This document shows, one piece after another, positions 39,998 through 50,599 of a stretch of 64,000 bases of DNA (position 1 is its first letter; the number at the start of each line of letters is the position of its first letter). This stretch comes from Fusobacterium sp. FSA-380-WT-3A (GTDB lineage Bacteria; Fusobacteriota; Fusobacteriia; Fusobacteriales; Fusobacteriaceae). Below the pieces are notes generated by a model that saw only the letters and a program-made list of their open reading frames with translations, made no database searches and was not told the origin of the DNA. The translations under genes and the position numbers were made by a program. The stretch covers positions 186,001 through 250,000 of the forward strand of contig NZ_JABAFQ010000001.1 in NCBI RefSeq assembly GCF_012843705.1, given 5' to 3'.

Positions 39998-41932
39998 ATG
40001 GAAGAGGATGGAATAAAGAAAATTTTTATTTATGCAATTAGATTAATAGCTGGAATATTATTATTTATAAATTTATTAGATACTTGGATGATGTTTTGGA
40101 CTAGGAGTAGCAGAGCAGAAAAAAAACTTGAAAGATATTTAGAAAAGACCTATGGAGAAGAATTCTATATAGGACATTTTGGTAAAAGAAGAATAAATAA
40201 AGATAAAGTATGGTATGAGGCTGGAATAATTTTTCCTAAAAGTTATCTTGGGACATATAAACAAAATGATGAATATTATTGGGGAACAGGATTTGTTGAG
40301 ATAAAAGGAATGTATTTAGACCCAGGAGATAATTTTGGAGCAGTAGTATTAAATGAGGGAGCTAGTGAATTCTTTTTACCCAAATTAAAAGAATTATTTG
40401 GAGATAATGTTTATACTGTTTTTGATGTACAAGGATATTATGAGAAAAGAAACTTTATTGAAGAAATGGAAAGAAGAAAAGAGGCATTTGAAAAGTATGC
40501 TATAACTAATGGAAATCCTACAATAGGAAAAATTTTTATTTTTGGTAGAGTGAAAGATGAAAAAGATAAAGAGTGGTATAGAAAACAAATTTTTGAATTT
40601 GTAAAATTTTATAAAGAAAGTGGATATTTTAACTTTGTAACTTTACATATAAATGTTATTGATGAAAGAATATTGGCTTTAAATTCATATGACTATATAA
40701 AAAATTTAAAAAGAACAGGAAATGTAAATGAAGATTTAAAAGTTTTAGATGAGCCATTTAAAAATACTACAAAAGAAACAATAGAGTATGAGCTTGAAGA
40801 AGGTTTATCAAAAAGTAATATTTATGAGATAATGAATAACTATGGAGCTTATTTATTAACAACTACTGTTACATCTCCAAAAAGACTTATGGCTAATACA
40901 GAAAAACAACCTATAAATAAATATGAAAAAGCTAATGATATTTTATTTGAAGGAGAAAAGTTAGAAGTAAAAGATGGAGTTGTAAGAGAAAGTTCTGCAG
41001 ATGAAAAATATTATATGACAGAATATAAATCTAAAGAAAGAAATGGTGTTTCTAAACAATATGATAGTACAGGAAAAATTGTTTTATGGGAAGGTAGTTA
41101 CAAAGATGACAAATTAGAAGGTCTTTTTAAAGAATACTATGAAGATGGAAGTTTAAAATCAGAGGGAGTATATAAAAATGATAAGTTAGAGGGGGAAGTT
41201 AAAAATTATTATGAAAATGGAAATATAAAGTCAAAAATTATATATAAAAATGGATTAGAAGAAGGAAAAGCTCTATATTATTATAATAAAAGTGAAGTTA
41301 TTTTAGAAAAAGAGAAAATGTATAAGGGTGGAAAATTAAATGGAAAATCAAGAGAATATTATTCTGATGGAACATTAGCCAAAGAAACTGAGTATAAAAA
41401 TGATGAAAAAGATGGAATAGAAAAAGAATATAATTTTGATGGAGTATGTGAAAGAATGACCACTTTCAAAGCAGGATTTAGAAATGGAATAGAAAAAATA
41501 TATACATCAGATGGAGAGTTAATAGAAGAATCAAATTATCAAAATGGTAGACTTCATGGAGATGTTAAAAAATATTATGAAAGTAAAAAATTAAAATTCT
41601 ATGGAGTTTACAAAGAAGGTAGAGAAATAAGAAAAGAAGAATACTACTATAATGGAAAAATAAAAGAAATGTACGACTATGATAAAAGAATTAGAAAAAT
41701 TTATAGTGAAAATGGGATATTAGTAAGTGAAACTATCTATGATAAAACAAAAGATTTTAAATGGATAGAAAAAGAATACAGAGAAGATGATGGAACATTA
41801 CATTATATTCATTATTTTGAATATCATAAACCTGCACTTCCATCTCAAGAATTTGATAGAGATGGAAAAGAGATAACAAGAAAAACACCAGGAGTAATAA
41901 AATTTTTAGAAAATTTTGAAGGTAATAATTAA
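39998..41932 (+). CDS. Membrane-anchored YwqK/MORN-repeat protein, 644 aa
   Basis: One hydrophobic segment (about residues 12-27) anchors or exports the protein. Residues 30-320 form a region I cannot assign, and from about residue 345 there are some ten MORN-variant repeats with the YYEDGSLKSEGVYKNDKLEG pattern. It is the first gene of a run of seven such genes, under its own promoter and leader hairpin. YwqK-family repeats are annotated as antitoxins, but in Fusobacterium they are numerous and usually exported, so a surface role is equally possible. Confidence 0.85.
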   Translation: MEEDGIKKIFIYAIRLIAGILLFINLLDTWMMFWTRSSRAEKKLERYLEKTYGEEFYIGHFGKRRINKDKVWYEAGIIFPKSYLGTYKQNDEYYWGTGFVEIKGMYLDPGDNFGAVVLNEGASEFFLPKLKELFGDNVYTVFDVQGYYEKRNFIEEMERRKEAFEKYAITNGNPTIGKIFIFGRVKDEKDKEWYRKQIFEFVKFYKESGYFNFVTLHINVIDERILALNSYDYIKNLKRTGNVNEDLKVLDEPFKNTTKETIEYELEEGLSKSNIYEIMNNYGAYLLTTTVTSPKRLMANTEKQPINKYEKANDILFEGEKLEVKDGVVRESSADEKYYMTEYKSKERNGVSKQYDSTGKIVLWEGSYKDDKLEGLFKEYYEDGSLKSEGVYKNDKLEGEVKNYYENGNIKSKIIYKNGLEEGKALYYYNKSEVILEKEKMYKGGKLNGKSREYYSDGTLAKETEYKNDEKDGIEKEYNFDGVCERMTTFKAGFRNGIEKIYTSDGELIEESNYQNGRLHGDVKKYYESKKLKFYGVYKEGREIRKEEYYYNGKIKEMYDYDKRIRKIYSENGILVSETIYDKTKDFKWIEKEYREDDGTLHYIHYFEYHKPALPSQEFDRDGKEITRKTPGVIKFLENFEGNN

Positions 41933-41943
41933 AAGGAGTTAAA

Positions 41944-44292
41944 ATGAAAAAGATATTTTTATTAGGGATACTGTCTTTACTTCTTATGGGAAATGGAAAG
42001 ATAGAATACTCAAAAGATGTTTATATAAAAGATAATAAAATGTAGAAAAAATCTGATAAAAGTTTATATACAGGAAATGTGTATAAGACTTTTAAAAGTG
42101 GTACTAAAGAAGTTCAATATATAAATGGAGAAAAAACAGGAAATGAAAAAATCTTTTATTTAGATGGAAAATTGAAAGCTGAAAAAGTAATAAAAGATGG
42201 AATAAGTTATGTAAAAATATATTATCCAAATGGAAAACTTGCTTTTGAAGAAACAATAGATAAAAGTAATGGCATAGAAAAGATAGAAAATAAATATTAT
42301 TATAAAAATGGTAATATAAAATCAGAAACAAAAAGAAATAGAAATATAAAATCTGATAGATTAATTTCAGTTTATAATATTGAATACACTATATCTGGAG
42401 AGATTAAAAAGAAATATATAGATGATGGAAATAATAAAATTACACAAAAAGTTTTGGAAAAGAAAGATATAGAAACTTATGAGGAATACACAAAGAAAGA
42501 TTCTAAATATATTGGAAAATATATATCTTATAAAGATGGAGCCTTAAAACAGGAATTAATTTATGATGAAAATGGTAATTTAACAGAGGAAAGTAAAGTT
42601 TACAATGAAAGTGGAGAAGTCCAAAAGAATTTATTTGTAACTTCATTAAATGATTTTTATAATAAAGAGATAACAGATAATATTATAAATATTTCTAAAA
42701 GTGATACAAAAAATAAATATCAATTAGAATATGAAGATAAAAATGGAAATTTACATAAGGATATAATCTCAAAAGATTTTTATTTAGATAGTGGTGTCAA
42801 GTATAATGATTATGGCTTAGTAGAATTAGAGGAACCTTCAAAAAATAATAAAGCAGAGGGAGTGTTCAAAAGATATAAAAATGGATTATTAGTTTCTGAA
42901 AAATTTTATAAAGATGGTTTCCAAGAAAAGAAAAAAGATTATTGGCTAGAATTTCCAAATAATGAATATATTATTAGTGAGTATATAGATGTCAATTCTA
43001 CAAAAACTTGGTATCCTAACGGGAAATTGAGAAATGAAGAAAAAATGGAGGGAGAAAATATCATTGAAAAAAGATATGCTCCTAATGGTGAGTTGGCTTA
43101 TGAAAGATTTTATAAACCTAAAAAGGAAGTTTATACAATAGGAAAAGAATTAATAGACGAGAAACAATATCTTCCAAAATATTTTTCAGCAGTAGAGATT
43201 CGTGGAAATTGTGAAGTACATTTTTCTAATGGAAAATTAGCATTTCGTGGAACATATGATAAGGGAAAAAGATTGATTGGAGATACAGAGATGTATAGAG
43301 AAGATGGTTCTCCAGTATATAAAATAAAATATGAAAAGAATAAATTTGGACATAATTTACCAACAGATATAAAAATTTATTATCCTAATGGAAATTTAAA
43401 ATATGAAAGAATATTGAGAAATGATGTAATTACCCTTGAAAAAAGTTATTATGAAGATGGCAAAACTATGTATCTTGATATAAGAGATGAAAATGGTAAA
43501 ACAAAAACAGAGGAAAGATATTATCCTAATGGAAAATTAGCAGGAAAAACTTTCTATATAGATGAAGAAAAACAGATAAAAGATGGTGAGTATTTAAGAT
43601 ATTATCCTAACGGAAATTTAAAAATTGCTGGAAATTATAAAGATGGAATATTAGTTGGAGAATACAAAGAATATTACTCTAATGGAAACTTAAAATCTTC
43701 TATAAACTATGATACTTTAGAAGGAACAACATATTATAGAGACAATAAATTAAAAACAAAATCTATATCAGAAAATAATTCCAATGTAAATAATATATAT
43801 AGTTATTATACAAATGGAAAATTAAAGAGTAAAAGTTACTATGATACAAATAGTGAAAAAATAAAAAATGAATCTTATTATTTGAATGGAAATTTAAAAA
43901 CTTCCGATAATATTATATATTACTCTAATGGCAATATAAAAGAGAAAAAAATCTCTAATGATGAATATATAAAATATTATATAAATGGACAAATAATGGA
44001 AGAAAAAACTTTAGATAAAACTATTGTTTATGATGAAGATGGACAAAAAATTTCTGAAGAGATTATCAATAAAAAAGAAAATATTTTTAGCTCAGATACA
44101 GAAAAAGTTACTATAAAATATTATGTAACAGGAGATGTAGAAACAAAGACTTATACAACAGCTGATAGTTTTATTATAGAGTATTATGACTATGCAGAAA
44201 ATATAATAGGAAAAGAAAGTAATACATATAGAGGTAACGAAATAACAACTTATAATGATTGGGAAGAAGTTTTAGAAAAATCTAATTATTAG
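41944..44292 (+). pseudogene. YwqK/MORN-repeat gene broken by an in-frame TAG
   Basis: The frame from the ATG at 41944 starts with a signal peptide (MKKIFLLGILSLLLMGNG), then stops at a TAG (42043-42045) after 33 codons. It continues in the same frame without further stops to 44292 (782 codons in all). Paralogues at 44.3 and 47.5 kb have an aromatic residue, often Tyr, around this position (for example DGKYYS), so TAG probably replaces a Tyr codon. Past the stop the sequence is full of MORN-type repeats. A restart at 42079 (GTG) would lack the signal peptide. It may be a recent null mutation or a read error. Confidence 0.75.
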
Positions 44293-44306
44293 ATGAAAGG
44301 ATGAAA

Positions 44307-46079
44307 ATGAAAAAGATAATTTTAGGTATGTTTATAATCTTTAATTTTCTATTAGGAAATGAAATTTCAATAGAAGATTTAGATTTTAAAAATAATAGAT
44401 ATTATGAAAAAAATAGTGAAAAACTTTTTAATGGAGAAGCATTTTCAAGAAGTTCTAATTTTATAGAAGTAGACCAGATAAAAGATGGAATAAAAATTTC
44501 AGGGAAGAAAAATAGAATTTATGATAATTTTCTTGTATCAGAATTTACTTTTGATGTAAATAAAGTTTTTTTGGAGAAGGTTATTTACAAATTTGATGGA
44601 AGTTATAATGTTTCAAAATTAATGTCCGATAAATCAATGAATGAAGAATATTATAGTAATAAAAAAATCAAAGAAAGCCACACTTTTACAAAAATAAAAT
44701 TAGATAAAGAAAAAATTATAGAATGTGTCAATAGTCCTCAACAAAAAATTAGATTTGGTGACCAAAAATATATTTATCAGTATAATTCTTATGATATGGA
44801 AGAAAATCTAATGTTAGATTACACAAAAGATTATATAAATAATAAAGAGATAAGAATAGAAGATGGAATAAAGACAGAGAAAAGTAAAAATGAAAATAAA
44901 GTTTATTATGAAGATGGGACTTTAAAAGAAATAAATGGAACTCTATATAATGAGGATAAGACAATTTTGGAAACAGAAAATTTTTGGGCTTTAGAATCAG
45001 ATGCTTTAGAAGAAATATTGAGTGAAGAGTTTGAATATTTACAAAATGGAAATCCTTATTGGAATAAAGAAAAAATAATATCTTCAACAGAAGGAGATTT
45101 ACCATTTTTAAATGAAAAATTTATAACAAAAGAACTTATTTTAAAAAATGATAGAGCAGTTTATAAAATCCAAGGTTATGAGGAAAATTATATTGTAGAG
45201 GTACTAATAAATTCTACACTTTCTTCTCCAGACAAATATAGAGTGATAGCTTTTAATAAGATAAAAAAATATGATGATAGGGGAAAATTAATTTTTGATA
45301 AAGATTATAAAATAGAGAATAATAAAATAATTTTTACAAAGAATAAATACCATAAAAATGGAAAAGTAAAATATTCTATAAAAGAAGAGTTTAACTTAGA
45401 TGATATAAAAAGAACTATCGCAACTTTCCAAAGAGATAAAAAGTTAGATAGAGAAGGACAATTAGAATTATTTATAGATTCTAATGAAACTCAAGCAAAA
45501 AATAACGGGAAAATAATTAATAGTAATAAATATTGTAAAATAAATTTAGATTATGAAATAGAAGAATATGAGACAAATGGAAAATTAAAATATAAAGGAA
45601 TTTTTACTCAAGATAGACTATTTAATGAATACTATGTTGATAATAGAGTTGTATCTTCTCGTGAAAAAATTAAAGAAGATAAAATGATTAAAGAAATAGA
45701 AAAAGTATATTTTAAAAGTGGAAATATTAGAAATGAAAGAATTACATACTATGATTTAAAAGGTAATGAATATCAAAATATTAAAAAAGAATATAATCCA
45801 AAAGGGAGTTTAATAAAAGAATATTTACAAAATAGAGATATAAGAGAAAGAAAAGAGTATTTTGATAATGGAGCAATGAAAAAACACCTAAGTGATAAAA
45901 ATGATGTAGATTATTTATATGAAGGATATTATAGAAATGGAAAAGTATATTTTAAAATGGAAAGTTTAAATTATAAAACAAGAACTCTTAATATTTATAA
46001 TAGTGATGAAAGTTTAAGAGAAAAGCAGTTAATTTATTATGATGAAAATTGGAATGAGATTAGAAGAGAAAATATTTAA
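44307..46079 (+). CDS. Secreted YwqK/MORN-repeat protein, 590 aa
   Basis: The signal peptide MKKIILGMFIIFNFLLGNE is followed by an N-terminal DLDFKNNRYYEKNSEKLFNG segment, also seen in the paralogues, and then scattered MORN-variant repeats (YEDGTLKEINGTLYNED, YETNGKLKYKGIF, YFKSGNIRNERIT). The start at 44307 is preferred to the ATG at 44301 because AAAGG then lies at proper distance; at 44301 it would touch the start codon. It follows the broken gene by 14 bp. Repeat spacing is looser than in the first gene. Confidence 0.8.
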   Translation: MKKIILGMFIIFNFLLGNEISIEDLDFKNNRYYEKNSEKLFNGEAFSRSSNFIEVDQIKDGIKISGKKNRIYDNFLVSEFTFDVNKVFLEKVIYKFDGSYNVSKLMSDKSMNEEYYSNKKIKESHTFTKIKLDKEKIIECVNSPQQKIRFGDQKYIYQYNSYDMEENLMLDYTKDYINNKEIRIEDGIKTEKSKNENKVYYEDGTLKEINGTLYNEDKTILETENFWALESDALEEILSEEFEYLQNGNPYWNKEKIISSTEGDLPFLNEKFITKELILKNDRAVYKIQGYEENYIVEVLINSTLSSPDKYRVIAFNKIKKYDDRGKLIFDKDYKIENNKIIFTKNKYHKNGKVKYSIKEEFNLDDIKRTIATFQRDKKLDREGQLELFIDSNETQAKNNGKIINSNKYCKINLDYEIEEYETNGKLKYKGIFTQDRLFNEYYVDNRVVSSREKIKEDKMIKEIEKVYFKSGNIRNERITYYDLKGNEYQNIKKEYNPKGSLIKEYLQNRDIRERKEYFDNGAMKKHLSDKNDVDYLYEGYYRNGKVYFKMESLNYKTRTLNIYNSDESLREKQLIYYDENWNEIRRENI

Positions 46080-46093
46080 TTATGGAGGAGAAT

Positions 46094-47455
46094 ATGGAAA
46101 ATCAAAAAAGTATTGTACTAGATTATTTAGAAAGTGGTTTAAAGAAAAAGAATGAGATAATGTTTAATTTAAAAAATATGGAGAAATTTAATTTTTCTAA
46201 AAATAAAATTTATATCTTTATTTTTCTGCATATTGTTACTATATTAGGATTTTATATAATATTTTATATAATTAGTAAACCTGTTTTTTATTATAAAAAT
46301 TTTATGGAATATGTATTAAGCCCTGTATTGTCTGTAATTAATATTATAGCAATTATATATATGATTGCACTTATTATAACATTAAAACAAAGAGTAATTA
46401 AAATATATTTTGATAACTCGTATATAAAAATAAAATTATTTAAAAAAGTATATTTTGATGATATTGCAACAATTAGAGTTTCTCAAATAAAAAATAAAGT
46501 AGAGATAGGGATAATAAAGTATAATGGAGAAAACATCACTTTAGATACAGAAATAAAAAATCCTAACTCTATTGAAAAAATTACAAAAGAAGAAGAAAAT
46601 TTTGAAAAATTTTTAGTAATATTAAAAGAAACTTTTAAAGAAAAGCTTATAGTGGAGGAATATCAGAGAGAAGCTACTAAAAAATCTATTTTAAAAATTA
46701 TCGGAAAAGTTATAGTTGTATATATTATAATAAATTTACTTTCATCTCTAACTAGTAAAATGATGACAAATTATACAAGAGGAAAAGATTTTTCGAGAAA
46801 TGGTGTTGAGACTGAAACTTATGGTGGTGGATATGCAGAAATTCCTTATAAACATGGGCAAAAAAATGGAATAGCAAAATATTATACAAGTGATAAAAGA
46901 CTTGAAAAAGAGGTTGAATATAAAAAAGGAGAAAGAGTATTTGAAATTGAATATGATAAAAATGGAAAACTTTATATGGAAACAAAATATAAAAATGATA
47001 AAATAGAACATCATAAAAGTTACTATCCAAATGGAAATATAGATATGGAATTTATATATGAAGATAATTTTTCTAAAGAGAAATATTTTTCAGAAGATGG
47101 AGTTCTTGTTAAAGAGGAAAATTATAAAGATGGGGAACCTCATGGAAAAAGAACTGTTTATTATCCAAATGGAAAAACTTTTATAGAACTAGAATATAAT
47201 GAGGGAAAAGTAGTTTGGCCTATTAAGGTTTATGATAAAGATGGAAAATTAAAATTAGAAGAAGTAGCAAGAGGTTCAGATAATTTTATTGAAAGAAAAA
47301 TATATAATAATGATGGAAAACTTAAAGATACACAAATTATTAAAAAAGAAGATTTAGAAGTTTGGGAAATATATTATAATAAAATTCGTGCTCTTAACTA
47401 CTTTACACAAAAAGGAGTTATGGAAAGGGAAATTGAGCTTTTAGAAAAAATATAG
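46094..47455 (+). CDS. Multi-pass membrane YwqK/MORN-repeat protein, 453 aa
   Basis: Two membrane helices near residues 38-60 and 75-97 and a third near 195-210 precede a soluble repeat region from about residue 235, with EYDKNGKLYMETKYKNDKIE, YYPNGNIDMEF and YYPNGKTFIELEYNEGK. The stretch between helices 2 and 3 has strands reminiscent of a PH fold. The start is the ATG just after GGAGGAG, rather than an ATG 12 bp earlier that overlaps this site. It is one of seven neighbouring MORN genes. Confidence 0.78.
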   Translation: MENQKSIVLDYLESGLKKKNEIMFNLKNMEKFNFSKNKIYIFIFLHIVTILGFYIIFYIISKPVFYYKNFMEYVLSPVLSVINIIAIIYMIALIITLKQRVIKIYFDNSYIKIKLFKKVYFDDIATIRVSQIKNKVEIGIIKYNGENITLDTEIKNPNSIEKITKEEENFEKFLVILKETFKEKLIVEEYQREATKKSILKIIGKVIVVYIIINLLSSLTSKMMTNYTRGKDFSRNGVETETYGGGYAEIPYKHGQKNGIAKYYTSDKRLEKEVEYKKGERVFEIEYDKNGKLYMETKYKNDKIEHHKSYYPNGNIDMEFIYEDNFSKEKYFSEDGVLVKEENYKDGEPHGKRTVYYPNGKTFIELEYNEGKVVWPIKVYDKDGKLKLEEVARGSDNFIERKIYNNDGKLKDTQIIKKEDLEVWEIYYNKIRALNYFTQKGVMEREIELLEKI

Positions 47456-47468
47456 ATAAGGTGATTGT

Positions 47469-49007
47469 ATGAAAAAAATAATACTTGGATTTTTAATTCT
47501 CTCTTCTTTAGCTTTAGCAGATAAACACCCTGATAAAAGAGCTGACTTGTACCTTAAAGATGGAAAATATTATTCCCCAGACATTAATGATGTTTTTACA
47601 GGGACTTTAATTTATGCTACAAAACCAGAAAATATAGATTATCTTGAGATAATTTATAGAGATGGATTAATTTCAGAGGAAAAAGAACTTTATGAAAGTG
47701 GTGCTATAAAAAAATTAACAAAATATGATGAAGAGGAAGATGCCTATTTAGAAGAAAAATATTATGAGGACGGAACTTTATCTCAAAGAAAATTAATAAA
47801 AGATGGACAAGAAAGAATAGTTTTTATTAATGATAACAATATTCCTAATGATAGAAATTATTTTTCTTTTGATGGAAGATTAGATAAAAAATTAGAAGTG
47901 AATGGTGATGTACGAATAAGATATAGAAAAGAAGATAATTTTGTAAATGATGCTGACCTTTATTCTAAATTTTATAATGATATTAATATAAAAGAGGAAA
48001 AAACAGGAAATTTAGAAAATTTTTCTAGAAAATATGAATATGGGCTTTTAGTTAATGAAAGTTATAATAAAGTCAATGAGAAAGAAAAAATCATAAAACA
48101 AATAAATTTTGAAGATAATATTTTGACTGTAACAGAAGATAATAAAGAAACAAAATATTATTTGAATGGTAATAAAAAATATGAAGATATTACCTTCAAA
48201 GATGAAAATAATATTTTACATAATGAAACAAGATATTTTGATGAAAGTGAAAAAATAATTTCTGAAAAAATATATTTGAATAATGATTTAAAGAAAGAAT
48301 ATAAAGATAAAGATTATGAAAATTATATGGAAAGATTAAATAAAAATCTTCCTTATACTATAAAGTATCCAGATGGAAAAATAGCTTATGAAAAATATCT
48401 TACTAAAGATAATAAAACAATAGAAAAGTATTTTTCAAAAAATGGAACTTTAACTTTTTCAGGAGAATATTATCCTAATATCTATAAGAAAAGCATAAAA
48501 AAATTAATAAATGAATATGATGATGGACTTGAAGCAAAAGTTGAGTTACCTAAAAATATAAAAAGATATACAGTTGAGGGAAAACTTATATTTGAGTCTA
48601 AATTTGAAGAAAATAAAAAATTTACTAAATTTCATAAAATAAGTTATCATAAAAATGGAAAAATTTATTATGATGAATTAGAAACAATAGATAATACAAC
48701 AGATATAATGGTTAGAGAATTAAAAAGATATGATGAAAAAGGAAATTTAGAATATAGTCTAAAATTAGACAATAAAATAAAAACCGAAAGTGCATATAGA
48801 GATAATAAAATTCAATATAAATATGAATTAAGAAAAGAAGATGGAGACCTAATAGAAGAATATAGTATTTACTATAATAATGGAAAGAAAAGATATTCAG
48901 ATGAGTATCATACAAATTATAGAACAGGAAAAGGTTTTAATTATATAAGAACCTATGATTTAGATGGAAAAATGAAGAAAGAATCTAAAAGAGAATATCA
49001 ATATTAG
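47469..49007 (+). CDS. Secreted YwqK/MORN-repeat protein, 512 aa
   Basis: The signal peptide MKKIILGFLILSSLALADK has a good cleavage pattern (ALA-D). The next part, DLYLKDGKYYSPDINDVFTG, parallels the start of the broken gene at 41.9 kb. The repeats (YESGAIKKLTKYDEEE, YYEDGTLSQRKLI, YPDGKIAYEKYL, YHKNGKIYYDEL) are irregularly spaced. AAGGTGATT lies before the ATG. It is likely periplasmic or surface-exposed. Stop codons on the minus strand are rare because of the repeat codons, which creates false opposite-strand frames. Confidence 0.8.
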   Translation: MKKIILGFLILSSLALADKHPDKRADLYLKDGKYYSPDINDVFTGTLIYATKPENIDYLEIIYRDGLISEEKELYESGAIKKLTKYDEEEDAYLEEKYYEDGTLSQRKLIKDGQERIVFINDNNIPNDRNYFSFDGRLDKKLEVNGDVRIRYRKEDNFVNDADLYSKFYNDINIKEEKTGNLENFSRKYEYGLLVNESYNKVNEKEKIIKQINFEDNILTVTEDNKETKYYLNGNKKYEDITFKDENNILHNETRYFDESEKIISEKIYLNNDLKKEYKDKDYENYMERLNKNLPYTIKYPDGKIAYEKYLTKDNKTIEKYFSKNGTLTFSGEYYPNIYKKSIKKLINEYDDGLEAKVELPKNIKRYTVEGKLIFESKFEENKKFTKFHKISYHKNGKIYYDELETIDNTTDIMVRELKRYDEKGNLEYSLKLDNKIKTESAYRDNKIQYKYELRKEDGDLIEEYSIYYNNGKKRYSDEYHTNYRTGKGFNYIRTYDLDGKMKKESKREYQY

Positions 49008-49019
49008 GAGAAATTATCT

Positions 49020-50150
49020 ATGAAAGAAAAAAATAATATTAAATTTAAAATAATAGTATTTTTATTGATTGCATTGGGAATAGGAAGTGAATTTTATCCT
49101 TATAAAAAAGTTATACAAGACTATCGAGAATATAAAAAGAGAATAGCTCCATATACTGCAGATAGAGAGGTATTTTATCCTGACGGAGTTTTAAAATATA
49201 AAAAAGAGGGAAAAAAAGAGGAGTATTATCATAGAAATGGTGCTTTAAGAAGAGTACAAGAAAATTCTAAAGCTGATATTAGATATGATATTGGAGGAAA
49301 TGTTATAGAAAGATTTGCCCAAGAAGAGAGTAAAGTAGAAAATGGTGTAGACAAAATATACTCTGTTAATGGGAATATAGTAGCAGAATCTAATTATAAA
49401 AATGGAAAATTGGATGGAAGTAAAAAAATATATTTCATTGACTCAAAAGATATTTTTGCAGAAGAAAATTATAGAGATGGAATGAAAGTAGGGGAGCAAA
49501 AGTATTATTTTAAAAATGGAGATATAGAAGTTTATGAAAAATATGATGAAAATGGAAAATTAAAAATTAAAAATGAATTTTTCTTTTCAGGAGAACCAAA
49601 ATCTTCTTATGATTTCACAGAAAAAAATAGAAGAGAAACTGTAGAGTATAATGAAGATACTAAAAAAATAAAAGAGAAAGAGATAATTTTATATTCTGAT
49701 AATGAAGAAATATTAGAAGAAATTAAAGAACACTATAATGAAAATGGAATTAAAAGATATATAACAAAAGAAGTAAAAAAATCTAATTTAGAAGAAACAA
49801 ATATTTATTATGAAAATGGAAATCTTCAATATACTTATTATGAATTATTTGGTAAAAGAATGCCTATTGGAAAAACATATTATAAAAATGGAAATCTTGA
49901 TACAAATAATTATTATGATGAAACTAATAAAAAACTTATATCAGAAAAGTATTTTGAGAATGGGAAACTTGAATCTAAAACTATTCATGAAAATAAAGAG
50001 ATGATTAGTGATATAGAATATTATATAGAATACAGAAATAATGGAAAGAAATTTTATGAGGTAAAAAAAGTAGGGGATAAGAAGATAGAAAAGTTTTATG
50101 GAAAAACAGAAAAATTATTATATGAAAATGTGATAGAAGGTGATAAATAA
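49020..50150 (+). CDS. Membrane-anchored YwqK/MORN-repeat protein, 376 aa
   Basis: A single hydrophobic stretch (about residues 7-24, FKIIVFLLIALGIGSEF) serves as signal anchor. From residue 50 on there are MORN-variant repeats: FYPDGVLKYKKEGK, YHRNGALRRVQE, YENGNLQYTYYELFG, YFENGKLESKTIHENKE. Its final TAA shares bases with the ATG of the next gene (TAATGG, 1-bp overlap), so the next membrane protein is made with it. AGGAGAAA precedes the ATG. Confidence 0.8.
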   Translation: MKEKNNIKFKIIVFLLIALGIGSEFYPYKKVIQDYREYKKRIAPYTADREVFYPDGVLKYKKEGKKEEYYHRNGALRRVQENSKADIRYDIGGNVIERFAQEESKVENGVDKIYSVNGNIVAESNYKNGKLDGSKKIYFIDSKDIFAEENYRDGMKVGEQKYYFKNGDIEVYEKYDENGKLKIKNEFFFSGEPKSSYDFTEKNRRETVEYNEDTKKIKEKEIILYSDNEEILEEIKEHYNENGIKRYITKEVKKSNLEETNIYYENGNLQYTYYELFGKRMPIGKTYYKNGNLDTNNYYDETNKKLISEKYFENGKLESKTIHENKEMISDIEYYIEYRNNGKKFYEVKKVGDKKIEKFYGKTEKLLYENVIEGDK

Positions 50151-50599
50151 TGGAAAATCTATATGATAAACTTTGGGAAAATACAAAAACTTGGAAGTTT
50201 GACCCCTTTGTATTTATAGTCTGCTTATTTACCTTAAAAAATTATCTTATATCAATTCCACTTAACCTTAGTATACTTGTTTTTTATTGTATGTTAAGTG
50301 AAAAATATACTATTAAACATTCAAAAAAGTTTTTTTTATCTTATTTATTATGGGGAATAGTATTTTTAATTCTGATTATTATAATAACTGTTCCTGTAAT
50401 ATTCTTTTTAGGATTTGATGATGCTGGAAGTATAAGCTCTGAAACAAAAACTTTTATAATGTCTGGCTCTCTTCCTATGATATTTAGTAGTATAAAAATT
50501 TTATTTTCAGTAATTTTATCATATAAATCTCAAAAATGTAAAAGATTGGCATATGAAGAATATGAGGAATCTAAAAAGGGAGAGGAGGAAAATTTGTGA
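50150..50599 (+). CDS. Small membrane protein, 149 aa
   Basis: Four predicted helices (about residues 20-37, 40-50, 62-88 and 105-122) and a charged cytoplasmic tail (EEYEESKKGEEEN). No domain is recognised. It is coupled on both sides: one base overlap with the upstream MORN gene and four bases (GTGA) with the downstream lipoprotein gene. That coupling suggests a complex or shared function with the MORN proteins. Confidence 0.72.
   Translation: MENLYDKLWENTKTWKFDPFVFIVCLFTLKNYLISIPLNLSILVFYCMLSEKYTIKHSKKFFLSYLLWGIVFLILIIIITVPVIFFLGFDDAGSISSETKTFIMSGSLPMIFSSIKILFSVILSYKSQKCKRLAYEEYEESKKGEEENL

Noticed and set aside
46748-47030. Two overlapping minus-strand open frames within a MORN gene
   Set aside because: The repeated codons (AAT, GGA, TAT, AAA) seldom give stops on the opposite strand; the translations are Phe/Ile-rich and meaningless.
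49810-50004. Second plus-strand frame inside the 376-residue MORN gene
   Set aside because: It comes from the same repeats in another frame, without a start site or recognisable protein.
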